Positions 10,658 to 22,407 of a stretch of DNA of 64,000 nt are shown one piece after another (position 1 is the first letter of the stretch; each line of letters begins with the position of its first letter). Both the position numbers and the translations under genes were made by a program. The notes beneath the pieces are model-generated. The model did no database searches, was not told where the DNA came from, and saw only the letters and a program-made list of their open reading frames with translations. The stretch lies in assembly GCA_928212115.1 (NCBI GenBank), contig CAKMRJ010003334.1:23214104-23278103 (forward strand), written 5' to 3'. The stretch is from Lactuca virosa. Taxonomy: Eukaryota; Streptophyta; Magnoliopsida; Asterales; Asteraceae.

Positions 10658-10660
<3 letters not shown>
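10287..10660. mobile_element. MITE C with TIRs, (TA)n-flanked, with internal hairpins
   Basis: GTTCAATAGAGAACCATAAT near the left end is repeated as reverse complement near the right end (10631-10652), giving 22-bp perfect inner TIRs, followed inward by AGGAACCAA on both sides. The interior holds three consecutive small hairpins built on ATTCAC-NNN-GTGAAT (10432-10450, 10451-10467, 10475-10490). No coding capacity. Confidence 0.87.

Positions 10661-10736
<76 letters not shown>
10661..10736. repeat. (TA)n microsatellite, right border of the element chain
   Basis: Pure TA tract of about 75 bp following MITE C. Confidence 0.95.
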
Positions 10737-10740
<4 letters not shown>

Positions 10741-10855
10741 GGACTCGTTCTTATATGGTATTTTTTTATATGATTTTAATTTTATCATACTATTTTACCC
10801 TGGTATCTTTTTGTTATGATTTTAGTTTTAAATGACTATTTTACTTTTTCATTAG

Positions 10856-12118
10856 ACGAAACTGCAAAAATGGTCCCTGTGGTTTCCGAAAATCTGAAGT
10901 TTAGTCCCTAATTTATAAAACCTCACAAATGGTCCTTGTGGTTTCAAAACTTTTAACAAATGGTCCTTTTCGCTAACTCCGTTAGCTTTTGGCCGTTAAA
11001 TGAAGGGCATTTATGTCTTTTCACTATCACAGGGACCATTTATGAAGTTTTTCCTTATTTAAAAAAATATGAATATTTAATATTAAAAGGGTCCCACACC
11101 TCTCTCTCTCTCTCTCATCCCCACATCGTTCAAAGGAAGGAAATAAAAGCGAAAAATAAATACGATCAGAGGCCCAATCAGATGGATTCGTTGAGGGATT
11201 TAATCGCAAAGAGGAGGGAGCACCTCCATTGCTCAATTGGTCCGAAGAAAAGAGAAGGGACGAAGCAGCGAGGCTACTCTCTTTCTGCCTCGGAAAGGAA
11301 TGTGAAATGGGAGGGGAAAGGTGGTCTGACGGGGCGACACAATCAGTAGCAGCAGGTGAGGGGTTTTGTTTTGGCTTTCTGGGGAATCGGTGAAAAAAAA
11401 GGGAAAACAAGAAGAGCTGTTGCCCTGTGATTTCGCAGGAAAATCTCCACCTGAAACTCGATGGATGAAGCAGGATATGGCGAGGGATCTGATTGGGATT
11501 CAAAAACAGAAGGAAACAGGAGGGAAGTCGGAGGTTCTCGGTTACCTTTCTTCTCTAGTGAACAAAACTTACTACCTTATCTGAACTGGTGAAACAAATC
11601 ACAAGCCGTCTTCTTCATTACTGTTACATAATCATTCACTGGAGGTTTGCAAAATCGAATTAAACAAAGTATAGGTGAAACAAAGCATAATTCGGATCAA
11701 ATGTTGTCTGTTGTCATGTACCAGTTTAGTCAATGGGTGGTGCAGAGTAGGTAAGAACTGGTCAATAACTCGTGCACACTATGTGTTTGTTGAAATGCTT
11801 GAGCACAAATCAAACCTAGTGCAGATAAAGATATTTTGCGTAGCCAAGAAATCATTCTCCTGATTCATTTTAAAGTTAGTTCCCCTGTTTTTGTTACTAT
11901 AATCGTGGATTCATATAAATATTTTTGGAGATGATGTTTCGTCATTCTCTTCTTGATGAACATTGTTTTGCTATTGAACTTGTAATCTTGGGTTTAAACA
12001 AAGATTCATTGTGTTAAATCGGTGGCTTTGTGAAGGCCCTTCAAGTGTGTATGTGTATGAAATATGTCTATGTGGTTTAAGTTTTACAGGTGAAGACGAA
12101 GAAGAAGACCATGTGGAT

Positions 12119-12205
<87 letters not shown>

Positions 12206-12438
12206 AATAATTATATTTTCTTTTATTTTTTTAAATAACAAAAAACTTCATAAATGGTCCCTGTGGTAGTGAAAAGACATAAATTCCCTTCACTTAACAG
12301 CCAAAAGCTAACGGAGTTAGCGAAAAGGACCATTTGTTAAAAGTTTTGAAACCACAGGGACCATCTGTAAGGTTTTTATAAATTAGGGACTAAACTTCAG
12401 ATTTTCAGAAACCACAGGGACCATTTTTGAAGTTTTGT
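10856..12438. mobile_element. Non-autonomous Mutator-like element (MULE) with about 200-bp TIRs
   Basis: Left TIR 10856-11060 (ACGAAACTGCAAAAATGGTC, GGTTTC, TAACTCCGTTAGC) is the inverse of right TIR 12238-12438 (GCTAACGGAGTTA, GAAACCACAGGGACCATTT). The complementarity runs inward into a CT tract on the left and a GA tract on the right. Long TIRs reading GGTCCCTGTGGTTT are a familiar MULE style in asterids. No transposase was recognised. The flanks (CTTTTTCATTAG left, CTTTTTATTATTAG right) are only an imperfect target-site duplication. Confidence 0.8.
12119..12201. repeat. (GA)n microsatellite
   Basis: About 80 bp of GA dinucleotides inside the MULE next to its right TIR. The Arg-Glu reading frame across it is a repeat artefact. 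Confidence 0.97.
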
Positions 12439-13119
12439 CTTTTTATTATTAGTGATAAATTAGAAAAAAAAACATATTATTAAAATAAATAGGGCCCATA
12501 ATCTCTTGGATATGCATTAACAAGAAACAAGAACAACTTTGATCTAGAATTTCTTTGTATTAACAGCCTGCACAAACACAAAGCTTCACATGGGAGGTAT
12601 GGTTTTATGATGGCGACGGGTAGCTTGGAGAGATCTAGGTTTTCTCGCAAAGATTCACAAGGGTCAAGGGATATTCCAACATTTTATCACGTGTGCCATT
12701 CCCCATGTAAGAGTTCTATTTCTATCGATAATTAGACTCTAGTGATGCTCTTTGGAGGAGCAAATTACTAAATTTGCATATATTTTACTTGATTTTCTGG
12801 TTTGATTATAAGATTTGAAGGGTGGATCGATCTATAATGAGGTCATGCTTCGAGAAAAAAAACCTGCATGGGGTGATGTATCGAGCATCTGATCAAACCC
12901 ACATGTATTTGACTATAGAGACATTATTGCTCTGAGTTTTGACCTGTGTTTTTAGTTCACTTTTTCTTTTGAACGGGAGAGGCATTGATTTTTGTTTAAA
13001 CAAGGATAAAGTTGAAATTCTAAATGTGGAAACAGCATATTGAAGACATTACCAGAGTGTAAATAAAAAATCACAATTCCTTTGAGGACATTGAAGCTGT
13101 AAAATATAGTTGTAATGAA
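12439..13119. other. Spacer with a short ORF of unknown nature
   Basis: An ATG at 12607 opens 42 codons (MMATGSLERSRF..., ending SISIDN) to a TAG at 12735, and a GTAAGAG near its end could be a splice donor. It may be a first exon or a captured fragment. No family was recognised and nothing else is seen here. Confidence 0.25.
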
Positions 13120-13124
13120 AGGGG

Positions 13125-13444
13125 TGTTAACTTTAGTGAAGTATTTGCAAAAATAAAAACAACACAGAACACCTTACACAAAGGTTGTGTACAACTTGAT
13201 TAAAGGAAAATTGACAAAGCTAGATGCCTAAGAAGGCTTACACGAGAAAGGAAATGACAGCAGATGAAAAACTGCTCCACTAACATAAGAGCCTAAAGTT
13301 AAGGGACAACCCACTACCTAAAATGACAAAGTCAAAAATAACTTTTCTGGGAAAGTAAATAAAGCAAACTAAACATATACTAAAAGATAGCTAAACACAT
13401 GCACAACAAGTCATGCACGTCGTCTTTGGTGTTGGATTTTAATA
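13125..13444 (-). repeat. 3' LTR of the copia element
   Basis: 320 bp, closely similar to 17524-17843; differs by scattered substitutions such as CAACACAGAACACC versus CAATACATAACACC. Confidence 0.95.
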
Positions 13445-13445
13445 C

Positions 13446-16400
13446 TTCCTCTCAACACCAACATTCACCATTCCCATTGTCTCACAAAAGTTGGTCAATT
13501 TCTTGCTTGAGAGGGCCTTAGTGAATGAATCTGCAACTTGGTCTGAAGTTTTTATGTATTGAAGGTCTATGTCTCCATTCAAAACTTTCTCACGGATGAA
13601 GTGATAATGAACCTCCACGTGGTTCTTGCATGAAACGTTGGGTTCTTAGCCAGTTGTATTGATGAGAGATTGTCACAATAAAGCTTAATCTTGTGACCTT
13701 CCTATTGATGTAGATCTTTTAGAAGTTGAACCAACCAAACACTCTCTTGGGCTGTCATTGCAGCAACTCTATACTCTGCTTCGGTTGTGGATAGAGACAC
13801 TGTGGGCTGCCATTTACTACATCATGAGATTGCACAGGACCCCAACATGAACACATATCCTGTTGTAGAGCATCGTGTGGTGAAGTCACCTGCATAGTCA
13901 GCATCGCAGAAACCAACCAGCTTGCACACTGACTCCCTCTTAAACACAATTCCTTGATCAAGTGTTGCTTTCACATACCTTAGAACCCGACGTATGGCAG
14001 CAAGATGTGATCTCCTAGGGTTTTGCATGAACCGACTCAAAACCCCTACAACAAAAGCTATGTCAGGCCATGTCAGAGTGAGATAAATAAGGCTTCCGAC
14101 AATCTTCTTGTACATAGTCGTGTCTTTTAACTCTGTGCTGGTATCAACACAAAGTTTTGAATTTGTGTCAATTGGTGTCATTGTTGGCGTACAGTCAATC
14201 ATTCCAAATCTATTCAAGAGATCCACAGAATACCTATGATGGTGTAGAACGATGTCTCCATTCTCTTCATACTTCAATGCTAGGCCCAGAAAATGTTTCA
14301 AATCACCAAGGTCTTTCATGTGAAACCGAGTACATAAATTCTTTCTCACTTGATCAACGACTTCATACCAATCACCTGTGATTATCAGATCATCTACATA
14401 AACCAACACGATTGCAACCTTACCTTCTTCAGCTCTTACAAACAAACTTGCATCAGCAGCTATCATCATAAAACCATTGTGCTCTAAAAACTCAGCAATT
14501 TTACCGAACCACGCTCTTGGGGATTGTTTTAATCCATACAATGCTTTCTTAAGTTTACATACATAGTTTGGATTATCTTTGCTCTCAAACCCTGTTGGCT
14601 GCTCCATGTGAATGACATGATCTAGATCACCATATAGGAACGCGTCGCACACCTCCATCTGTCTAAGTTTCCACCCTTTGCTGGCAGCTAGGGCTAGGAT
14701 GACACGTATAGTTGTAAGCTTTGCCACTGGGCTGAAAGTATCCTCATAATCAAGCCCACATTGTTGAGAGAATCCACGAGCCACTAACCGGGCTTTATAC
14801 CTCTCAGAGCCATCTGCCTTACGTTTTATCTTGTATACCCATTTACATGATATAGGCTTTACTTCTTTTGGCTTAGGTACCAGCTCCCACGTTTGGTTTC
14901 GAACTAGGGCTTTCATCTTCTCCTCCATAGCAACCATCCATTCTATTTTTATACAAGTCTGTTTAAAGGATTCAGGCTCACATATATGGTTTTCAATAAC
15001 AGCAGCATGTGCATATCTTGGATTTGGTTTCCTTAATCTTGATGACCGCTTGATACTTGAAGACTCGTCTCTCTCATCATCAGAGTTAGGATAATTGAAG
15101 ACTCCTGTCTGCCATGGATGTTGTTCCTGTCTTGGAACAATATCTTCTTCTATAATAGTACCTACATCATCAATGTTTAGATTGATGGTAGATGACTCCA
15201 AACATTCCTTGAGCACATCGGAATCAGGAAGTGCTTCCTGATTTGTTGACCACCATGAGGATGTCTTGTTAAAAACTATGTTTCTTGAGACGTAACACCT
15301 GCCACTGTTAGGATCACAGCACCGCCAACCTTTTCTCTCCAAATCATACCTAACAAATATGGAACGGATAGATTTCTTCTCCATCTTATGACGCAAGTGA
15401 CTGAGTATAAACACATAACATACACAGCTAAATACTCGAAGATGGCTAACATTTGGTTTAGTACCAAAGAGCTTCTCAAAGGGTGACACAAAACCCAAAT
15501 TAATGTTGTGGGATTCGATTTATAACATATGCTGCAGTGTTCATACCTTCTGCCCAGAAATGACCTGGGACATTTTTGTCATGGATCATGATACCACATA
15601 TTTCAGCTAGGTGCCTGTTTTTACGCTCTGAAACTCCGTTCTGCTGTGGCGTGTTTGGACAAGTTAATTGTCTTCCAATTTTGTGTTCCCTTAAGTAATC
15701 AGCAAATTCTTTTGCAAAGTACTCTCCACCATTGTCTGATCTGAGTCGTAATACACGATGCTTTCCATCTCTTTCTGCTTCAACTTTAAACTCTTTAAAC
15801 TTACTGAAGGTCTATGATTTTTCTTTCATGAAGTATACCCATACAAACCTTGAGAAGTCATCAATAAAGGTCACCATATACTTCATTACTCTCACTGATG
15901 GTTGTTTCACAGGTCCGAACACATCTGAGTGTATTAACTCTAAAGGTGCCTTTGCATGATATGTGGACTTTTCGAAGGGCAGTTGGTGAGCTTTCCCATA
16001 TTGACAGCATGCACATACTATGCCTTTACTCACTTTTAGTTTTGGAAGACCGCTAACAAGCTTCTTTTTCATCATAGTGTCGAGTTTGTCATAAGTTAGA
16101 TGACCCAAGCACATATGCCAAAGATCCACATTTTGATTTTTCTTTGTCTTATCTACATATGCAGTTTCAGCAGACATCACATAAATAGACTCCGATCTTC
16201 TTCCTTTGGCAATCAAGTAAGATGGAGTTTCAAACTCCTTATATACTTTTACATCATCGGGACCAAAAAGCACATAATGACCAACTGAGGTTAATTGGGA
16301 ACCAGAGAGTAAGTTCTTTTTCATTCCAGGAACATGATACACACTTTGTAACATCATCCCTTTCTTGTTTTCTTTCGGGTGAAACTGGACATCACCAACA

Positions 16401-17499
16401 TGGGCAATTTTAAGTTTTAAGTTATCAGAAATCACAACAACTCTACTTCCACCATATTCAACTGGATTTTGAATGATCTTTTTATCTCCCGCCATATGAT
16501 TTGAGCAGCCAGAATCAACTACCCATTCATCTAACTTGTTCTTCGATTTTTCAGTTGTAGCTTCAAGGGTCATGGCATGTTCATCTTGTACAAAATGTGC
16601 TTCAGCATCCCATGCTTCTTCTTCTTGAGCAGTCGTTGCATTGCCTTCTTCCATACGTTGTTGTGGACAATTTCTTGCCTTGTGTCCCTTTTTACCACAA
16701 TTATAGCATTTAAATGGAAATTTTTTGTTAGACCGAGAACTTTTCTGTTTCTCCATTGATTGTTCCCCCTTCTCATTATCATGATTTCTCCGCTCGTTCC
16801 GTATGTGCTTATCAGAATTCTTTTTCTGTCCCGGGTTTGAGTTAGCCTTGTACTTCCCTTTACTTCTCTCCACATAAAGGGCTTCATCTTCAGCCTTAAC
16901 AGAGATACTTACCATCTGTTTTGCGAGAGCCTCCTGTCCTGCCAAGAGGTTCTCAAACTCTACCAAAGAAGGCTGGACAGACCAACCTTGTATTGCAGCC
17001 ACAAAGCTTCTAAACTCGGGCTTTAGGCCGTGGATAATGAACCGCTTCATACGAGTCTCAGCAATCTGAGACTGTGGATCAAGTTCTGAAATCTACCTGC
17101 AAGTTGACTTCACTTTATGGAAGTACTGAGGAATAAACATCTCACGCTGAGATACAGAGAGCAACTCATTTTCCAGAAGTTGCAACTTTGTGTAATTCTT
17201 TTTCGAGAACAGTGATTGAAGAGTTTTCCACGATTCGGCTGGAGTCACAGCGTCCCGGATGTGTTCAAGAATGTCTTCTTCAACTGTTGTCTTCATAATG
17301 AACATTGCCTTTCCCGCCTTGATCTTCCATTTTCGTAGAACCCTATTGTTATCTTCAGCTTTTGGTTGCCCTTTCTCAGTACCGTTTACAACCTCCCACA
17401 AATCCTGCCCCTGCATGTACAAAGTGATACAGGTGGACCATGTGTTGTAATTTTGGTTGTTGAGTTTCTTGACACCACCTACTACTTGAAGATCAGCCG
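13446..17499 (-). pseudogene. Ty1/copia gag-pol polyprotein with stops and one frameshift
   Basis: Order on the minus strand: Gag (LNNQNYNTWS, EESWKTL-like block), zinc knuckle CYNCGKKGHKARNC near 16700, protease VVDSGCSNHM near 16505, integrase with HHCC finger and catalytic blocks HSDVFGPVK, RSDNGGEY, NGVSERKNR (15560-16020), reverse transcriptase with YVDD near 14400, and RNase H with DADYAGD and TTEAEYR near 13780. This protein makes, processes and integrates the element's DNA. The apparent start codon is ACG at 17497-17499 where ADLQVVGG suggests a lost ATG. Stops interrupt it at 17093, 15812 and 13822 in otherwise continuous frame, there is a frameshift near 15510, and another stop lies in RNase H. 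It is therefore non-autonomous now. Confidence 0.93.
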
Positions 17500-17523
17500 T
17501 GGGTCTGGCTCTGATACTAATTT

Positions 17524-17843
17524 TGTTAACTTTAGTGAAGTATTTGCATAAATAAAAACAATACATAACACCTTACACAAAGGTTGTGTATAACTTGATT
17601 AAAGGAAAATTGACAAAACTAGATGCCTAAGAAGGCTTACACAAGAAAGAAAATGACAGAAATTGAAAAACTGTTCCACTAACATAAGAGCCTAAAGTTA
17701 AGGGACAACCCACTACCTAAAATGACAAAGTCAAAAATAACTTTTCTGGGAAAGTAAATAAAGCAAACTAAACATATACTAAAAGATAGCTAGACACATG
17801 CACAACAAGTCATGCACGTGGTCTTTAGTGTTGGAATTTAATA
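17524..17843 (-). repeat. 5' LTR of the copia element
   Basis: 320 bp partner of 13125-13444. It lies upstream of gag in the minus-strand sense and is followed by the primer-binding site. Confidence 0.95.
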
Positions 17844-17936
17844 AGGGGTGGTTTCACACGAAGAAGATGATAAAAGGGAATAATAGGTAAGGGAGATTGT
17901 TTGGGGTGGGGATGTTCAATCGGATAACTTGTATTA

Positions 17937-18197
17937 GAGAATCCACAATGCAAGTAGTATAAGAGTTGAATAGGGTGATGACTAGGATTGAATAAGAGTT
18001 GAATGGAGTATAAGTGATGACATTGAGTATAGTTGAATGAAGGAGTTGAATGATCATTGAATGGTTCAACAGAAGTAATAAAGTGGTGATTAGGATTTAT
18101 TTAGTGTTTAATGGGTTGTGGGTGGTGTTGTATAGATGTTTGATGGATGATGCGACAATCATTGAACTCTATAGAGTTCAATGGATTATGGATGCTC
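17937..18197. mobile_element. MITE with GAG.ATCCA.AAT termini
   Basis: GAGAATCCACAAT at 17937 faces ATTATGGATGCTC ending at 18197 as an imperfect 13-bp TIR. The interior repeats GAGTTGAATG-type words and includes a perfect palindrome (arm ATTGAACTCTA, centre at 18171/18172). Flanks TTA and TTT are only an approximate 3-bp target duplication, so Tourist-like placement is tentative. Confidence 0.6.
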
Positions 18198-19353
18198 TTT
18201 GACTATTTGATATGGATATTTAGATTTTTTGATTGATTTTTTATAAAACTGAATTATTATTTTGGATTTTGGTGTATAACAAAGAAACTGAATAACAATT
18301 ATTTATTAATTTATTTTTAATATATATCTATAATTATTTATTAATATAATAGATTATTTTTTTCAAATAGATTCAAAAAGTCTCACCTAATAAAAAAAAC
18401 TTAATATGTATTTTCTCTCAAAAAATTTATCTATCAAATATTAAATTATAATATATATTTTTAGTAGTTGTTTATAAATTTTAAATCACAACTAAATAAT
18501 TAGTTTTTGTTTCTTCAATAAAATTGACTAATATTCTAATTATATATTGTTTTAAAATGTTCCGGTTTTTTAAAACTGAATTATAAAAAAAAATCAATTT
18601 GGATTCATTTTATTGGATCATATCAAACTGATTCATCCAAACGAACACACCTAATAAAAATGTTAAATAATTCATAAGACATATAGCAGTCAATTTATAT
18701 ATGTCAGGGACCAAAACGGTAATAAAAACATACCATAAAAACTATTTGATTAAAAAAAGGCTTAAGGAATAAATACATGCACTACCACCAACTAGTTGGA
18801 CCATTTATATAATTTAGTTTGTAGTTAATTATCAAAAGAGGACTACGTCTACATATATTTATCATCCATTTAACTCTAGACTTTTGACAATTATCGTATC
18901 TTATAGAATGGAAAATAGCTAAACTAGCCATAATGTGACGTGTATCTAAAGAAAGTAACCAACAAAAGTTTTTTTTTTTGGGAAAATTAACCGATAAATC
19001 CTGAATGAGGTATTTTAGACTGACAAAAAACATTTTTCTGACAAAAACATACATTTCAGACTAACATTTCAGATTTCAGAAAAAAAAATCTGGAATTTCA
19101 AGTGTAAGTCTAAAATCGTTTTTTATAAAAAGTTAAACAAACATAGTAAATATAAAGTAGTCTGGTGGGGTCCGGATGGCTAGTTTAGAAGATTGGATTC
19201 CTTTGATTGATTCCATTCGGTTATGGAAGAAAGCTAAAGAAGTGTTGGAAGGGGTTTTCTTTGGGTCTTGGTGGTTTATATGGATGTTTAGAAATAATAC
19301 CTTTTTTTGTAAAGATCCTCCAAAAAAAAGTTATTTTTTATAACATTGTTTAT
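18198..19353. other. AT-rich spacer
   Basis: No gene, RNA or paired repeat could be supported here. Confidence 0.5.
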
Positions 19354-19666
19354 AGGGTAAATTTCAAAAAAGTTACTAACTTATCATTTTGTTTTGCGAT
19401 TTTAACACCGTGTTTTTTTATTCCAATTAAGTCACTTTGTTTTCAATTTATTGTAATTCTAATCAGTTGACCAGTTTGCTCCAGGCCACCCGGTTGCCAC
19501 AGCTGACGTGAAATGGGGCATTGACGTGGCATGCTAACGTGTCATGTTGACTTGACACTATTTGGTTATGTGATGCTGACGAACATGATGACGTGTCAGA
19601 AGCAAAAAAAGTGACACAAAAGGCACTATGTTATTTATTTATTTATTTTGCAATTTTGACACTAAG

Positions 19667-20228
19667 ACGATGTTTGTTTTGAAAGAGTTAAAATATCTTC
19701 AGTATTTTTCCATGTCTGCGGAATAAGATGTGGACTAAATGTCTTTTTTCATGCCTTTAGTCTTCATAAAAAATCGATTGTTTTTTAGTATCTTCTATAA
19801 AAAAGAATGGTGGTGTTGATGTTTGTGGAAGGGGTGGTGGCAGAAGGTGGTGGAGGTGGCGGTGGCAAAAGTGGGGTAGTGGGGGTGGCGGAGGCGACTG
19901 TGATGGCATCGGTGGCAGAGGCGGTGGCGGCGGCGACAATGGTGGTAGCGGTGGAGGTGGTAGAAGTGGCGATAGTGATGGTGGCGACGATGATAACGGT
20001 GGTGGAGGCAGTGGTGGTGGTGATGTAAAAAGAAATAGCACATTAGGATTAGAACTTAGAATATGTCTTTCAAAGTTAGAAGCTATTTTTTTGTCTTCCG
20101 AAAAAAGATGTCAAAAAGACATTTTTATGTCTTTTGTCTTCTGAAAAACAAACAATCTTTTCCTCAAGTGTCTCTCCTTCAGTAGACATAAGAGGTCAAA
20201 AAGACATTTTGGCAAAAAAACAAACACC
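19667..20228. mobile_element. Nested MITE with TGTTTGTTTT-type ends
   Basis: Left end GATGTTTGTTTTG and right end CAAAAAAACAAACACC are inverted relatives, and ACTAAG directly flanks both sides (19661-19666 and 20229-20234). The interior carries GTCTTTT/AAAAGAC words on both strands and a GGT/GGC-rich simple repeat. hAT-like assignment is a guess. Confidence 0.6.
19806..20030. repeat. (GGT/GGC)n-like simple-sequence tract
   Basis: Strongly purine-rich and G-rich trinucleotide tract, mostly GGT, GGC, GTG and GAT. Its Gly/Val, Pro or His frames on either strand are repeat artefacts. Confidence 0.8.
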
Positions 20229-21082
20229 ACTAAGTTTTCAATATTTTCCAATTTTGATACTCCATTAGAAAAATGTGCAATTTACCCTATAATAAAAGGT
20301 TCAAACCTTTCATTACCCGATACAACGAAAATTCAAATGCAAATATATGTATAGACTTCTACCCAATACAATGAAAAATCAAATGCCAATGTATTAGTTT
20401 CTGTTGTGATTCTTGACACTTCTACCCTTGTATGCTCTTCTCCATACACACATATAAGGTTTAAACATATTGCTTTGATTTTTTTGGTGGAAGATTTTGA
20501 ATTTCTTTTCATCAGATAAGGTTAAAATGATGAAGAAACAATTTTTCAAATCGAGTAAGTCTTAGTAAGTTAGAAATATCTAACCCAACGATCTTATGTT
20601 ATATTATGATTTCATATATGAAAACAACTTAGTAACTCCATGGAGACCGGTGATATTTATGTTATTTCATGATTTCATATATGTTATCCAGAAGTCTCAA
20701 AATTTAATAAAACTGCTAAACGTTGATGGTGCCAATATTAAGTAAAATCCTAAGTTTAAGTATTACCCATGGAGAAATTAGAAGTTATGAAAACAAATAT
20801 ATATGGATATTATTCGTTGAACTTCTTAAGTCGGCATGTCACGTCATCGCCCTATGCCACATCAGCAGTGGCAACCGGGTGACTTGAATCAAACCGGTTA
20901 ACTGGTCAGAATTGCAACAAATTGAAAACATAGTGATTTAATTTTAATAAAAAAAGTGAGGTGTTAAAATCACAAAAAAAGTGAAAAGTTAGTGATTTTT
21001 GTGTCATTTGCCCTTGTTTCTAAGTCTTATTTTTGATGCTCTAATTGGTCTAAGATTTCTTTTGATTGGGTTGTTTGGTTAC

Positions 21083-22069
21083 TATAACATTCTGATGGTG
21101 AGTTATTTTCAATTTTCACCATACGTATGAAGAGTTATTGCATTTTAGCCCTTGTGTAGGAGAAAGCTTGAAAAATGGCCCATATTGGCATTTTTGTAAT
21201 TCTGGCCCGAGGTCACATAAGCTGTTCGTACATAGCGTACGCGAGGCGTACGTGCGAGATCTTTAAACCTTAATTTTTAGGGTTTGGACCCTATATAAAC
21301 ATCATTAACTCTCAAATGATCACTCCCTCACCAGCCTCCAACCCTCATTTCATCCATTGCAACGCTAATCTCTTGTGTGTGTCCCATTGAGCCTAAAAGT
21401 GTGTGTTTGTGGTGCCTTTGAAGCAAGGAGAAGATAGAAGCACCAACTTCGAAGATCAAGACTTCATAGATCTAGGAACACCTCACCTCCAAGCTTTATT
21501 TTTAGGTATAAAGTTCTGAACTTCATGATCCTATCACTAGGTGTTGTTTATGCTAAAAGTTTGTGCTTATTAGCCCCATATTCTTGGTTCTTTTGGGTAT
21601 GAGCTACCCTAGACCCAATGAGTTGTCTTTCTGGACGTTTTAGGGTAGTTTGGGTGATAAAACTATGATCTTGGCTCTTAGTTCTTTCCATGCATGAGTA
21701 TGGTTGTCTTAATGGCTTAAGATGTTGGGGTTTTTAGTTTTAAGAACTTAATGGCTTAAGATGTTGGGTTTTTTAGTGTAGAGCGGTCCAGATAGGCTGT
21801 AGGCCCTGCGAGGCGGTCCATTCAGGCTGAAGGCTCATATTTGCATGCTTTGTTTGTTATGTTATGTGATGGTACTTTGGGGGAACTCACTAAGTTTTGT
21901 CTTACATAAGCGAAGGCCTGGCCGTGCACATCCTTCTGTTTTCATGATATTGACTTTTAGGACACTTTGACATGATTTTTACTTTTGAAATAATGGTCTT
22001 CTGTAAACAATGATGCTTAATGGTTGTTTTTGAAAAGTTTTAAATTTTTATGATTTTTAGGATGTTACA
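21083..22069 (+). repeat. 5' LTR of G1, internally deleted
   Basis: 987 bp against 1684 bp for the partner. It lacks the counterpart of about 30010-30715 and, separately, a short block between TTACA and AAGCGAAGG near 21906. TATATAAA at 21292-21299 is a likely core promoter. Confidence 0.93.
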
Positions 22070-22071
22070 AG

Positions 22072-22084
22072 TTGGTATCAGAGC
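22072..22084 (+). other. Primer-binding site of G1
   Basis: TTGGTATCAGAGC, two bases after the LTR end, complementary to the 3' end of plant initiator-Met tRNA. Confidence 0.9.
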
Positions 22085-22407
22085 TTTGCTTTGAGAGAAT
22101 TGGATGAACATTCGTGTGAATCCAGACTCAAACTAGGGAACTGCAAAAGTTTTTAAAATGGTTTCAAAATTGTTTTCAAAAGTAACCAAGGAAGGATTCG
22201 ATGTGTACGATCAGCCGAAGCAAGAAAGTATACCCCAAGTTACCCACACTGTTATTTGATGTTATGTTTATGGTAGAACAACATGCTAGTGGTAGGCTAG
22301 GGGTCTTCAGGAATTGCATGATAGAATTGCCTAATATATGATGCCTGATAGCATAGGGTTATTTCTTGTATGGAATTGACATCATTACTGTAGTTGCTTA
22401 GTGTATG

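Larger units (their letters stand above)
13125..17843 (-). mobile_element. Ty1/copia LTR retrotransposon, near full length
   Basis: Two 320-bp LTRs (13125-13444 and 17524-17843) enclose minus-strand gag-pol. AGGGG at 13120-13124 and 17844-17848 is the 5-bp target duplication. Inside the minus-strand 5' LTR (right side), AGTATCAGAGCC at about 17508-17519 matches an initiator-Met tRNA primer site. Next to the left LTR, GAGAGGAAG on the minus strand is the polypurine tract. The LTR ends read TGTTAA..TTAATA on the plus strand in both copies. Gag-pol has few breaks, so the element is relatively young but inactive. Confidence 0.95.
19354..21018. mobile_element. TIR element, MULE-like, with about 170-bp inverted repeats
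   Basis: Left arm 19354-19545 (AGGGTAAAT, ACTAACTTATCA, TTTTAACACC, ACCCGGTTGCCAC) is repeated as reverse complement at 20832-21018 (GTGGCAACCGGGT, GGTGTTAAAA, GAAAAGTTAGT). A second candidate terminus, AATTTACCCTATA at 20282-20294, also mirrors the left end, so the element may be composite. No transposase was recognised. It contains a nested smaller element (19667-20228). Confidence 0.65.

Noticed and set aside
10625..10819. ORF with a Tyr-Ile repeat
   Set aside because: Encoded by the (TA)n tract at 10661-10736.
11027..11503. 158-residue minus-strand ORF and overlapping plus-strand ORFs inside the MULE
   Set aside because: They overlap the left TIR and a CT tract, resemble no family, and occur on both strands of the same DNA.
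12011..12238. ORF with a long Arg-Glu repeat
   Set aside because: Produced by the (GA)n microsatellite.
19757..20043. Pro-rich, His-rich and Val/Gly-rich ORFs
   Set aside because: Three frames of one GGT/GGC-type simple repeat; no initiation context or domain.
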